Origin: Megaleporinus macrocephalus | Lineage: Eukaryota > Chordata > Actinopteri > Characiformes > Anostomidae | Length of the DNA: 64,000 nucleotides | Assembly: GCA_021613375.1 (NCBI GenBank) | Contig: CM038716.1 | Coordinates: 18,297,524 to 18,361,523, forward strand | Direction of reading: 5' to 3' | Shown here: piece by piece, positions 24,275 to 35,700 of the stretch | Position numbering within the stretch: the stretch's first letter is position 1 | Layout of the letters: each line of letters opens with the position of its first letter | Position numbers and translations under genes: made by a program | Notes under the pieces: model-generated | Databases searched by the model: none | What the model was told of the DNA's origin: nothing | Seen by the model: only the letters and a program-made list of their open reading frames with translations

Positions 24275-24890
24275 TGAGACCACACTTTGGCTTCAGATTA
24301 GATTGACCACATATTCAGTTGGAATTTTTTCAGCTTTAAATTATTTTATTAGTATTTCGTTCCTGTCCAATGAAAAACATATATCTCCATTTTCATAAAT
24401 TTTAAGTTTTCTACATCATTTGGACACGCCAATGGTCGTTAAAATTGTGTGAAATTTTCATGTTGAATAGACCAATAGAAGAGCTCCAAAATAACTTGGA
24501 AAAAAAATTAGTTTCATTGACTTACATTGAAAGTAAAGTATGGTTTTGTTCTCTCCTGTAAAGTGCAATATGCAATATGGACATATAGTTCCATATTTTG
24601 TCCAATTGGTTTATTTAAACTTAAAATCAACACGGAAGCAGCTGAATCTGGCATTGCCTCGCACAGAAACAGCAGATGATTTTGGTGTTTTTTCACTTTT
24701 CACTGTGGAAAGTCAAAAACAGACACTGCATCTTCAGTGATGAGCTTCAACTTGTGCAGGCTCATCACCTTGATGAAACCAAAAAAACTGAACAATTTCA
24801 GAATGCTTTGGCTTCAGATAAGATTTACCACATTTTCAGTTGTAGTTTTTCAGCTTTAAGTCCTATTATTAGTATTTAGACTTTTTAGGC
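24275..24890. repeat. Dispersed repeat, copy 1, with internal direct duplication
   Basis: 24640-24770 matches 27220-27370 (shared words GCAGCTGAATCTGGCATTG and GTGCAGGCTCATCACCTTGA). Within the copy, a segment near 24290-24360 is repeated near 24808-24878 (TTTGGCTTCAGAT, then TTTTCAGCTTTAA). Other fragments of the family, marked by TTACATTGAAAGTAAAGTAT, occur at 45415-45560. Ends are not defined. Confidence 0.65.
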
Positions 24891-24899
24891 AGTAAAGAA

Positions 24900-24938
24900 A
24901 TCTGCCTGTGTAGTTTAAACAGAACTACACAGGCAGAT
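24900..24938. repeat. Perfect inverted repeat, 16-bp arms
   Basis: ATCTGCCTGTGTAGTT at 24900-24915 is exactly complementary to AACTACACAGGCAGAT at 24923-24938, with a 7-base loop. It lies just outside dispersed repeat copy 1. Confidence 0.9.
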
Positions 24939-26230
24939 ATGTGTACAAATATTGATTGACTTGTCAATGTGTTCTGTTTCTTCTGCGGCAGGTGAGCTGA
25001 TGACCTCGTTTACCTCCACATACGCATGACCTCACTGTGAGGTTTATGTTTTGTTCTCTTGACAAGGGCAAAATAAATGAATTCAAGTTTGAGAGAAGGT
25101 ACTATCTAGATTTAAAGCACAATTGTACCAATTTTACAAACTTTCTGCATGATCCAAAGTCGTTGTTTTCATGTGAAACGGTGTGTTAAAGAGGTGTTCT
25201 GAAATAAAGTGGGGCATTGTAGATGAACTTACAGACAAAAAAATCTTTACAGTTGTGATTGGAAGCAGGGATCGCAGTGCAATTAAAGCTATTTTATCTT
25301 CTACTTAAAACAAGCTACACATTATAAATAGGGGTGCCTGCATAATACAATGTATATGTATCCATTTTGTGTAACAACGTCCTGTGATGTTACTTTTAAA
25401 GGCATTTGATTTGTTGGGTGACATCTAACTATTATGAATAAATACGTTTCTCTTAAATGGATCATTTAAAGCCAAAACTCTGAATAATGTCTGAATGTCT
25501 GTTTTGCATCTTAACAATTTAATTCTGCAGAGAATTAGGGGTGAAATTCTCCTATATTGCTCAACAATATATGGTTTTCTTAGCCATCAGGCAGTGTGTT
25601 CCTGACCATGTAGTGTTTCTCTGACAAAGCTTTTGGAGGCATCAAACTTACAGTCACAGCTTTTAATCTTGATTTAGCTTTTCTTTTAGCGTGGCTCATA
25701 TTGTTGTAATCTTTGAAATGAGCAACTTTGGAGAACCTGCAAAGAATGCAAAGAATTTAAATGAATTAAAGCGTTTAAATTAATTAAAATGGCCATATAG
25801 GATGCAAATAATTAAAATCTATGGAATGGTGATAAAGCTGTAGGTCATTCCAGAACACATTTTGAACTTTGAGACTTTTGCCTTGTATTTAAAGCTGAAG
25901 GATACTTTGATAAGCAGTATTGAACAGAACATCTAAACCTTTTTTGTGGTGTTACATCTAGATCATATAAGTTTGGATAACTTTACAAAAAAGTATTCAT
26001 ATAAACAGTGATTCCAAATTTTTGAGCAGCCTTGCAAATACTGCTGTAGCCACTCTGACAGTTGAACACAGCGAGCAGTAAGCTGAATTGAGATATTTGC
26101 TATGAGCTAGGAACAGGCATGCAACCAACCAGTCAGTCAGTCAATCAGTCAGTCATTTACTCTCAATGCCAGCTGTCAGCATGATTGATACTGCATCTAT
26201 TTGTAGAAATTTTACCCTAGTAAAATCTTT
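24939..26230. other. Intergenic, nothing recognised
   Basis: AT-rich. A short tetranucleotide-like CAGTCAGT-type array lies near 26130-26155. No gene. Confidence 0.4.
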
Positions 26231-26571
26231 CTCTCTGCTTACGGAGTCTCAACTCCTCCCCCTTCTTCTGTACGTGTCAGAGATTGGTGAGGGGAAACTT
26301 AAGTGAAAATTGAAAGCTTTGGAAATAGTTGGGAGGAAGGGCGTGTGCGTGTGTGTGTGTTTGAGCGAAGCGCCTGTGCTGCCTAGACTGTAGGTGGTCC
26401 CTGCTTGTGTAAATATTAGAAGTGCTGAGACACAGTGTGTCAAAACACGCAGGCCTTCAAGTGCCACACTAATGAATGGGGGCCACATGTGAAGAGCCAT
26501 GGCGGTTTGTTTAAGCAAATGAGCCCTGCTGACAGACATGTGCCTTAATGTGCAGGCTGAGACAGCTCTGT

Positions 26572-26572
26572 C

Positions 26573-26607
<35 letters not shown>

Positions 26608-26617
26608 TTCTCTTTCT
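26572..26617. repeat. (CT)n microsatellite
   Basis: A polypyrimidine CT tract with interruptions. The flanks 26231-26950 are of mixed composition with no gene recognised. Confidence 0.9.
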
Positions 26618-27159
26618 CCTTTTAATTCAGCAAACACGGTGTGTCTACAGCACTCCTCCCATCCCCTGTTCTAGTCTGTGTTTCATAGGGAGACCACTGG
26701 GACTTTGCAAAGTGGCAGGCGAGTGGCGTCGGCACTCCAGGTGCTGACAGACACGGTGTAGAAGAGGCAGGAGCTGACTGAATTATGCATGCCCACTCAA
26801 AGCACCCAGCGTCTGCCGTGACTCATCATCACATGCTGCACAAGCAGGCAGGGCCCGTCATGGGAAAAGCTACTGTTTATTTAGCCTCCTTTGAGCTGTT
26901 TAATTCCTTTCTCCTTTAATCTACCATGTTCATTACAGCACATTTGTAGTGACTCGGGCTCTCAAATTGAGCAACTTCTAGAGAATAGCAGCATTTCATG
27001 GGTGGCAAGTTGATAAAATGATATTTCAACAGGCTTTGACATACAGAAATATAAAGTCCATTGTAATTAGAGTTTTGTGGTTGCGTCTTTTCTTCTTTCT
27101 TTATCGTTTGCAATGTGCCAAGCATCAGTAATAAAAGCAAATTATAGGAATGTAATCTG

Positions 27160-27400
27160 TCAGATGGCCCTATAGTTCCATATTCTGTCCAATTTGTTTA
27201 TTTAAACTGAAAATCAACATGGAAGCAGCTGAATCTGGCATTGGCTCACTCAGATATGGCAAATGATTTTAAAGTAATTTCACTGTGGAATGCAACGGTT
27301 TCGGAGTCAGAAATGGACACTGGATCTTCAGTAATGAGTCCCGACCTAACTTGTGCAGGCTCATCACCTTGATGAGACCGAAAAAAACCAAAACGGTGTC
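27160..27400. repeat. Dispersed repeat, copy 2
   Basis: Same family and orientation as 24275-24890: TATAGTTCCATATT, GCAGCTGAATCTGGCATTG and GTGCAGGCTCATCACCTTGA occur in the same order. The copies have diverged by scattered substitutions, so they are old. Confidence 0.7.
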
Positions 27401-27479
27401 AGAATACCTGCAAGCCCGCCTTAGAAAAGTGCCTTAGAAACTGAAAATATTATGAGTTATCATTTTCCAAAAGGATGAA

Positions 27480-28780
27480 AAGCACTTAGGCAGTGAAAGG
27501 AGAGCTGCTTTGTGGTTTGTATGCTCTGCCAGGCAAGGGATTAGCCCTGTAAAAGAGCGGAGGGAGGTGTCAGCACAGGTGCCTCTCAGCATTCAGAAGC
27601 TCAGCTGGCGGGGCTCCAGGCCCACTCACGCATCCGCAGATACCCTCCCTTCCTCTGCGTGTCAGTGCACAATACCTGAGGGCTGGCTGACAATGGGAGC
27701 ATCACTGCTAAAGCAGGAGAACACCTTAAAAGCAAACACAGCCACCGGTCAGTCACAAAAGGAACCGGGGACTGCTGCACCTTTATGCTTCTGTGGGCCT
27801 TGTTGGAAGCACAATGGCCTGCAGTCCTGCACAGCAGGTGTCACATTAAAGTGCTGCTTTGATGCATTGTGGTCTTCTGTTACTCCGCTGATCTGTGTTT
27901 GCTTTCTCCCCGTCCGTTTCCAATCACAACCAACACGACAACGTTTTTTTGATCTGACAGGAAGGTGCTGTGCCTGGCTTTTGTTAATATGTGTATTTGT
28001 TGGAGATAAAGTGAACTTGCCCTATCCTTCTTTCCTTTGTTTGCATTGAAAGCTCATACCACTCTGTGCGCATCCAGGACCATTTTCAATATCTCACATA
28101 TGATATGACATAATGATGATGCTGTCATTTACTCTTCAGCACAAGACCCTACTAATTAAATTTTCTTGATATGTGAAATCGTGAGATGCTTTGCTTTTGG
28201 CCAGAAGATGTCAGTATTATCCACACTAAATGCTTTGTCTTTGTCTAGTGTCTACTGGCGTCTTGGCATTTCATTGTCAGAGACACAGGAACCATTATGT
28301 TTCTCAGATATCTTGTGTACAGGTATGGTAGTCTGTATGAGCCTCAAGGCCTCATGGTCCATTTTTGTCTCTTTTTAAATGGCAAGATCAGTCTTTACTA
28401 CCAACATCCAAGTCACTAGTCAAGTGGATGTTTCTTTTTTGTGGCATTCCATCTGTTCGTCTGTTAAGGCATGACTCATCAAGACGTCTTCTGTTCTATT
28501 TTACAGAGTGATCCCTTGAATTATATTCTGGGAACTGAGACTTTCTCTAAGCACCACAACAACAACTTGACCACAGTTATTATCACCAAGCGATTTAGGC
28601 CTTCTCCTGCTCTCCTGCCTTACCTCCATCTCAGTGTTTACTTTTGTGCTGTTAAACTGGGTTTCGGAAAGATGACTGATGGCCACAAGAAAAGAGAACA
28701 TGTTGATAATTGCCACGCCGTAGATCCCGCAGCGCCAGTGAGCTGAGCATCTCTGTGGAGGTTTGTTTGCTGGAGCTGGA
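27480..28780. other. Intergenic, open frames without support
   Basis: An open frame of 179 codons at 27510-28049 and one of 91 codons at 28471-28746 have no recognisable domain. The second begins near an acceptor-like TTTTACAG (before 28507), but no partner donor keeps a consistent frame. GC-richer sequence at 27540-27800 could be regulatory. Confidence 0.3.
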
Positions 28781-29380
28781 GCGAGTTGGAGGCGCTAAAG
28801 CCAGCAATAATGACAAGGCAAACAGGATTATTGACAGAGACACAAAAGGAGCTTTAGAGATGTCTCAACCAGCTGTGAACGAAGCACCTACTCCCAACAC
28901 TGTGGGAGGTACACAGCAACAACATTTAGTGGAACAGTTAACCCTATACAGTATGGAGCAGCTCATCTCTACTTTCTAAAGTGGACAGTTTTGGTGAATC
29001 ACAATAGCCAGGGCCCCCTGCAGAGCGTTGAACGTTGGAGTTGTGCAAAGGGTCAGATGACCTAGATCCCTCCACCTCCCTCAGATCACCCTCAGTTTCG
29101 GAGGGTGCTTTATTTGAATGTGTCATCATTGTCCGTTAATTGGCTTTCGTTTGTGACCCACTTTTGACCATGAGGCCCCTGCTCCCCTGTTGTGCTCCCC
29201 CAGTCATGTGTCCAATTATGCTATAAAGGGGAGGCACAGGAGGGACTTGCGTTGCGTGTGCTGATTGCGTTGCGGCGCCGTGTCTAATTACCCTCCTACT
29301 CCGGAGCGCCAAGGTGTCGCCAACGCACTCCCTCCGCTCTGTCGTTCCTGTCCCCTTCACTGAACATCACTGCCCCAATC
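28781..29380. promoter_or_regulatory. Candidate enhancer or promoter block with CCAAT and TATA
   Basis: High-complexity block with low AT content. On the plus strand CCAAT (29211-29215) is followed by TATAAAGG (29222-29229), then a GC-rich stretch that includes TGCGTTGCGGCGCC. Homeodomain-like TTAATTGGC lies near 29138. It could be a promoter for a plus-strand transcript running toward 32607, or an enhancer. No transcript evidence is available. Confidence 0.35.
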
Positions 29381-30949
29381 CCCAACTACCCCCCCTCAGT
29401 CTTTTTACTTCATTTGCACAGTCTGCCAGTTAAGAGATAGGGGGCACTATATACTAACCCATCTGCTCACACATGCATCCTACTTTTTTGGGGACTCCAT
29501 TGGTAGTCAGACGATAATGACTGTCTGTTTACAACATTTGCTTGATGGTGAGTGGATGACATTTTTCGCAAATGAGGCCCATCTCTCCTAGCACCAGCTT
29601 TGCATAGCTGTTCAAACTCTTGTCTAGGTGGTGGCAATCAGCAATACAAATACAGCAAGAGGCTCGCTTTTGTGTTAGTCCTATAATTTCCTTTTGTCAG
29701 GTTTCATTGAAAAATGCTTTGTGGAACTAGTGGAACTAGACAGTCATTGTATTCCGGTCTTTCTTGGGAGGGATTTGACTTTTTCAAGTATTTGGGAAGA
29801 TTATGAAGATGTCTTGGTTGAAACGTTTGAAAAGTGAAGGAAAGCAGACGCTTGGTACCCTCAAAAACTAATGGAGTGCCTAAAAAAGCATGGTCTCCAG
29901 GGAGACTAAGTAGTAGGCCCACAAGTAAGTGGGAACCAACAACTCCCTGTCAACACACAAGGATGTGTGAGTGCCCTTGACTAGACTAGTGCAGTCTTTC
30001 AAGGGCTGAATTCTCATCTTAGCTTTCTAACATTGCTGGGAGGGACAATTATATTCAATTTGGAAAATTAAAATGAACCTTCACCACTAATAACGATACA
30101 CGGGGCGTTTATTTGCCACCGTATGGGGTGACATCAGTGGCGCTTTTTCCCACACAGTATGTTTGCTTGTCTTTGATTTCCATCGGTGACCTCACATTGT
30201 TTTCCTTTTAACAAAGAAATAAAAATGATAGTGAGTCACGCAATGCTGTGTCATAGACACCTCCTTCTTTACTCTGTTATTGGTTTGTTAGTTGTACTCT
30301 GGTGTGCACGTTAATGGGTGAATAAATTGCCAGTAGTCAATATTTACCTGCCTAGCAGTTGAACCGCGCTCTTCACGTTAGCTGTTAAGACCTTTGTTTT
30401 ATATTGCAAATCTGGTGGTGCTAATACTAACTGCCAATAGCAGAATGGGTGTTACCACTGAGACAGATATAAAGCTCAGGGATTCCCCTCTCACACATGC
30501 TGTCACTTGAACAAAAGCACTCTGCTCTCGCTCACCCTTGTGCTCACAGTGAACGCACACACACAAACACACAGTGCACACAGACAAACACAGGCAGAAG
30601 CTATGAGAGTAATCTGAAGTGTAAACAAGGGAGGGGAGAGACTAGAGTGCCGCATTGACTTAGGAGACCGGCTAATGAGGAGATCTAAAGCCAAAGTGTG
30701 TGTTCCTTTCCAGACATGTGTGTGTGTTTTTGGGTTGTTAGAGTAATAATGTGAACTGCCAGTCTTAAAGTTTTTTTTGTTTAGTTTTTTTGGTTAAAAT
30801 TTCAGTTGCCAAACAAGACCGCAGTGCCTTATGACTGCATAATTAACATAAACAAGTCTTTTTCTTAGAAGACAATTAAGTTTCAATTACACACAAAGTG
30901 TAAACAGAAAATTATGACCACCCCTTTTATCTACTCTCTTTGTAAATGT
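29381..30949. other. Intergenic, nothing certain
   Basis: Mixed composition with a short CA run near 30557-30572. No gene recognised. Confidence 0.35.
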
Positions 30950-31407
30950 TGTCAGTTCCACAGATCATACAGATGGACTTTGTACTTCTACAATATCAGA
31001 CAGTAGTCTGTCTCTTTGTCTGCAGACCACCACAGAGTAGGTATTTGCAATGACCCTGATGTGGTGGTGGTTTTAGTGAGGTCCACTGATACAATTGGAT
31101 CAGACACAGCAGTGATGCTGAGGTTTTGAACACTGTGTCCACTCACTGTCCACTCTATTAGGCACTCCTACCTTATCGGTCAACTTTGTAGATGTAAAAT
31201 TAGAGACAGTAGCTGATCCTGTAGTCCTTCATCTGTCCGTATAGGATGCACACAGGAAGGATTTGGATTGCTATTTTTGGTTAGTTGACTGTTCTGAGAC
31301 CAGCAGTAAAACTGAGTGTCTAAAAAACTCCAGCAGCACTGCTGTGTCTGATTCACTCACACACCAGTACCACCAATGTTATCACCAAATAACACCTGCT
31401 CTGTGGT
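30950..31407. mobile_element. Palindromic interspersed repeat, copy B (right arm lost)
   Basis: The left arm with TCAGTTCCAC and a CAGATGGACT-type word, the central CACTGTGTCCACTCACTGTC and the ACCTGCTCTGTGG segment match copy C. The right terminal arm is missing where a retroposon tail begins at 31415, which suggests truncation by that insertion. Confidence 0.65.
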
Positions 31408-31414
31408 ATACATA

Positions 31415-31706
31415 GATATATCCATCCATCCATCCATTATCTTCCGCTTTATCCGCTAGTCAGGATCACGGGGGGGCTGGAGCCAATTCCAACATCATCG
31501 GGCGAAGGCAGGGTACACCATGGACAGTTTGCCAGTCCATTGCATGGCCAACATTCACTCTTGCCTACGGGCAATTTAGAGTGACCGACCAATCTTGTCT
31601 TTGGACGTGTGGGAAGAAAACCGGAGTACCCAGAGGAAACCCACTCAAGCATGGGGAGAACATGCACACTCCACACAAAACGGCCTGAATCGGAAATCGA
31701 ACCTAA
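31415..31706 (+). mobile_element. Teleost non-LTR retroposon 3' tail
   Basis: CCATCCATCCATCCATTAT opens the unit. It is followed by the familiar fish-repeat words GGATCACGGGGGG, AGTACCCAGAGGAAACCCA and GGGGAGAACATGCACACTCC. I recognise this as the 3' region of an abundant fish LINE or derived SINE (L2-like by memory); the exact family is not certain. No reverse transcriptase coding is present. Confidence 0.7.
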
Positions 31707-32606
<900 letters not shown>

Positions 32607-33043
32607 TTGCATCAGATGCCGAGCCAGCTTGTCTGTGTGCTGGCATGCCTGGCACAGGCTGGAAGGCTGGGGGAGATGGTAAGATTAAGCACTGGAATGT
32701 GACCAGAGGACTGTCTCTTGGCTTTCCATTCAAGAGGTCACACACTTTTTATTCAGCATGGCAGACCTTGGCACATGGCGTTTATAAACAAGAATATGAC
32801 ACTCTGTATTCTATGAAATCTTGGATCTGCAAGAAGAGGGAGGAGAGGGCAGTCCATGCCGTGAGGATGGGCTTTAGGGACCACTTTGCTGTGGCAAAAT
32901 ATGAAGCGATTCGAAAGCGATTTATCTCTTTTCCTGCTGAAATTGGCACACAACATTTAGATTGGTCTGCCCTCTGTATAGAGGAACGTGAGATAAAGAC
33001 AGAGAACATAATCAGTATGTGTTTTCCTTCTAACCCTTCCTGA
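32607..33043 (+). CDS. Putative exon of unknown protein
   Basis: The acceptor CTGCTTTCCAG leads into a phase-1 frame open to TGA at 33041-33043 (about 145 residues). Two internal donors would also leave phase 1: GAGATG/GTAAGA after 32678 and AATCA/GTATGT after 33014. The second half is rich in charged and aromatic residues (for example AVHAVRMGFRDHFAVAKYEA) and looks protein-like. No domain recognised. An AATAAA at 33413-33418 could end the transcript. It may belong with the exons at 12893-16383 or to a separate gene. Confidence 0.35.
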
Positions 33044-33145
33044 CTCTTTAAAACTCATTGACTTTTGCAATGAATTCAGAAAACGTAGGGCACAGGCTAA
33101 TCTGTCTGTACACTGTAAAATACTCAACTTATTTCATTTTATTAA

Positions 33146-33172
33146 ACTGTAGCAAGATTATCTTGCTACAGT
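33146..33172. repeat. Near-perfect palindrome, 13-bp arms
   Basis: ACTGTAGCAAGAT at 33146-33158 and its exact complement ATCTTGCTACAGT at 33160-33172 are separated by one base. Probably a miniature transposon remnant. Confidence 0.85.
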
Positions 33173-34949
33173 GAGCACATATAAATCATTGTGACAAAAT
33201 GATGGTACAGTGGTGCTATAGCCCTTACACATAGCATTGCTGGTTTAAGTCCAGAGGAGGACATCCACAAGATAAATTTTAAATGAAGGCTATAAACCAC
33301 ATAGGTTTAGAAGAAGTAAAGGAACTCTCTCACAGCCTAAGTGTATAGAATACAAACTCAGGAATTGTCTCTACTCTAAGCATGTGTGTCAAGATAATGT
33401 ATAATTTAAATTTTAATAAAAAAACAAACTCATGCTTGAATATCCAAATATTGGCAGCTGTTGTAAAGTTACTACAATTGTTGTGGTGTAGTTTCTTGTT
33501 TTTTAATGCTTATTTAGCATTATTTAGCATTAGCTTATTTAGAGTTCTTTGTTCAATTATGTATATTCTGAAAATGATATGAAGATAAATTAACCCCTTT
33601 TCACAGGAGGCAAAATCCCTTTACTGATTCAACAACTGAGACTTTCATCCTTATAAGTGAGCAAACAAGTCAGATGTTTCTTAAGTGTTTTTCTTGTTTT
33701 TGAAGTTTAAAGATTTCCCATTTACCCCTTATTGGACACTTAATATATAGCAGTTTAATATAGAGTCAGCAACATTTTACATAAAGAGAGCAAACAAAGT
33801 TAATAACAGAAAATATTTTGTTGTATTATAATATTAAAAAAAAAATTCTAATGGATAACTGTTCCACCAGCATACTGGCAACTAGGCGACCTGCTTAAAG
33901 AGGCTGTAGTTGGGCTGTTAGCTATCATGGCTCGTGCCCACTGTACCAAAGATTTGTTTACCGGGACAGTGGATTTTGTTTCTTTGCAGTGTTCTGCTGG
34001 TGTGTTGGCACTGCTGTTTGTGCTGGAAGAGGCATTAAACATGGAACTGCAGGGCTAGTGGGTACCCAGGTCTGGCATTAGTAAGAACCACTGCACTGAG
34101 AAAAGCTAGTTTGCTATGCCAAGTTGGCAGACACAGGTATAATGGGAGTTCTACCCAAATGGATCTCAAGCCTGTGACCTGCCACACTGTAATGCTCTAC
34201 CAACCACTGTAAAGAGCCGGTCCGCTCCAAGTAGGTAGCATACCTCTCTGAGAGCAACTTATTGGCTTTGCTCCATTATACAGAAAGCATCAAAGAGAAG
34301 CTGAAAACCACAGAAATAATCCAGGTTGTGTATCTACATGTGTTAGAGTCTGTTTGTGTGTTATTATCTAGTTTGTTATCATCCTGCCAAGGCAGACAGC
34401 TATCTGTACCATCATACAGCAGTCTGGAGCCTGGCACCTAGTACCCCAGCGCTGAATTCCCTTACTACCCCGTCTTTCCTCTCCTCCTGGCACTCCAGCA
34501 CATTCTGCACGCTTACTCACTCCAGAACAGACACACAGACCCAATTTCCACACAATTTCCTGATTCTGTAATTATATCAGAGACTTGTTTGTGTCATTTT
34601 GGAGATTTGCAGCTATTGTCTGCGCCGTTTGGGTTTATGTCTGATGAGGGCCGATGATAGCAAGCCTGCCTTGGTGGCTCTTTATCTCTATCTGAGCGAT
34701 CAGGGAGTCATAAATACGTTCACATATTCTCTCACACGCAAGCACTGGAAGAGCATTGCATACAAATCAGGCATGGAAAAACAAGCATACAGGCCAAGTA
34801 TTTTATAATTTGCTTGGACTTCAATTGCCACCTTAAGTATAATAGGAAAAATCTACAAAAACATGTAAGCTGTATATGTTGCGTTGTTTAGCCATTGTTT
34901 AGCATGTTTAATCAATGTTTTTTTTAGTACGCGGATGTTTTTCTTAAGT
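33173..34949. other. Intergenic, nothing recognised
   Basis: No gene, tRNA or clear mobile element identified. Short open frames on both strands only. Confidence 0.4.
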
Positions 34950-35700
34950 CAGTAAGAGGACAGGGATGGTATCTTGCCCATTAGCTGTAATTATGCTCAT
35001 TAGGAGTGGTGTGTATTCACTGGAATGGGCTAGGGTGGGCTCCGAGCGATAGGAGGTGTTGCTGTCTCTCACATCATCGCCTCAAGGGCAGGTGGGAGTT
35101 TGTGCGCAACTGCATCAGCTGAGCTGTCTGAGAACGCCCTTCCTGCCCCGGGCGATGACTATCTCGGACTGCTTGTTTTGCTTCTTTTCTAGGCCATGCC
35201 GCCAGCACTAGCGTGAACGTCAGACTCAAACACTCAGCTGATAAAGACATGCCATTTGCCCCCCGTTCAAGTGCGTTCAAGATCTAACCCTACCTGTCCC
35301 CTGTCCTAGTGCTTTGTTTTTTTAACACCTCTACAAACATACAACTTTCCTCACCACAAGTGTAATAAGTTTAAATGGTGACATAGGAAATGCGACACCA
35401 CTGCTGAAAGCACAGTGTTGAGCTTGTGATCTTTCAGCATTGTCGCCATTCCTCCAGACTATCATTGGTGTCCAAGCGAGACGAAGATAAAAGGCCTCTT
35501 AACCTTTCCCTCGCCCCCAGTCTGATTCCTCCAATGTTTCATAACTGAGTCATCGCTTTATCTGTCTCCATTCGCGGCATGCCACCTGCAAGTGAAAAGA
35601 TTCCCACATCTACACATTGTAATGCCTTGTGATGCGTTCCTTATCTTATGGAATCTCAGCCGGATGTGTTTTTCTGCCGGCCTATTGCCTGCTTGTGTTA
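34950..35700. promoter_or_regulatory. Candidate regulatory block
   Basis: Low-repeat, GC-richer sequence with two dense parts (35040-35290 and 35450-35700). It contains TCATTAGGAGTGG, CATTGGTGTCCAAGCGAG and ACTGAGTCATCGC (AP-1-like). No coding support. Enhancer-like by texture only. Confidence 0.3.

Noticed and set aside
27510..28049. 179-codon plus-strand open frame
   Set aside because: No recognisable domain, no consistent splice partners. GC-richer sequence raises open-frame length by chance.
28471..28979. Two overlapping open frames with acceptor-like and donor-like sites
   Set aside because: The acceptor near 28506 and the phase-1 donor after 28908 are in different frames, so no single exon model holds.
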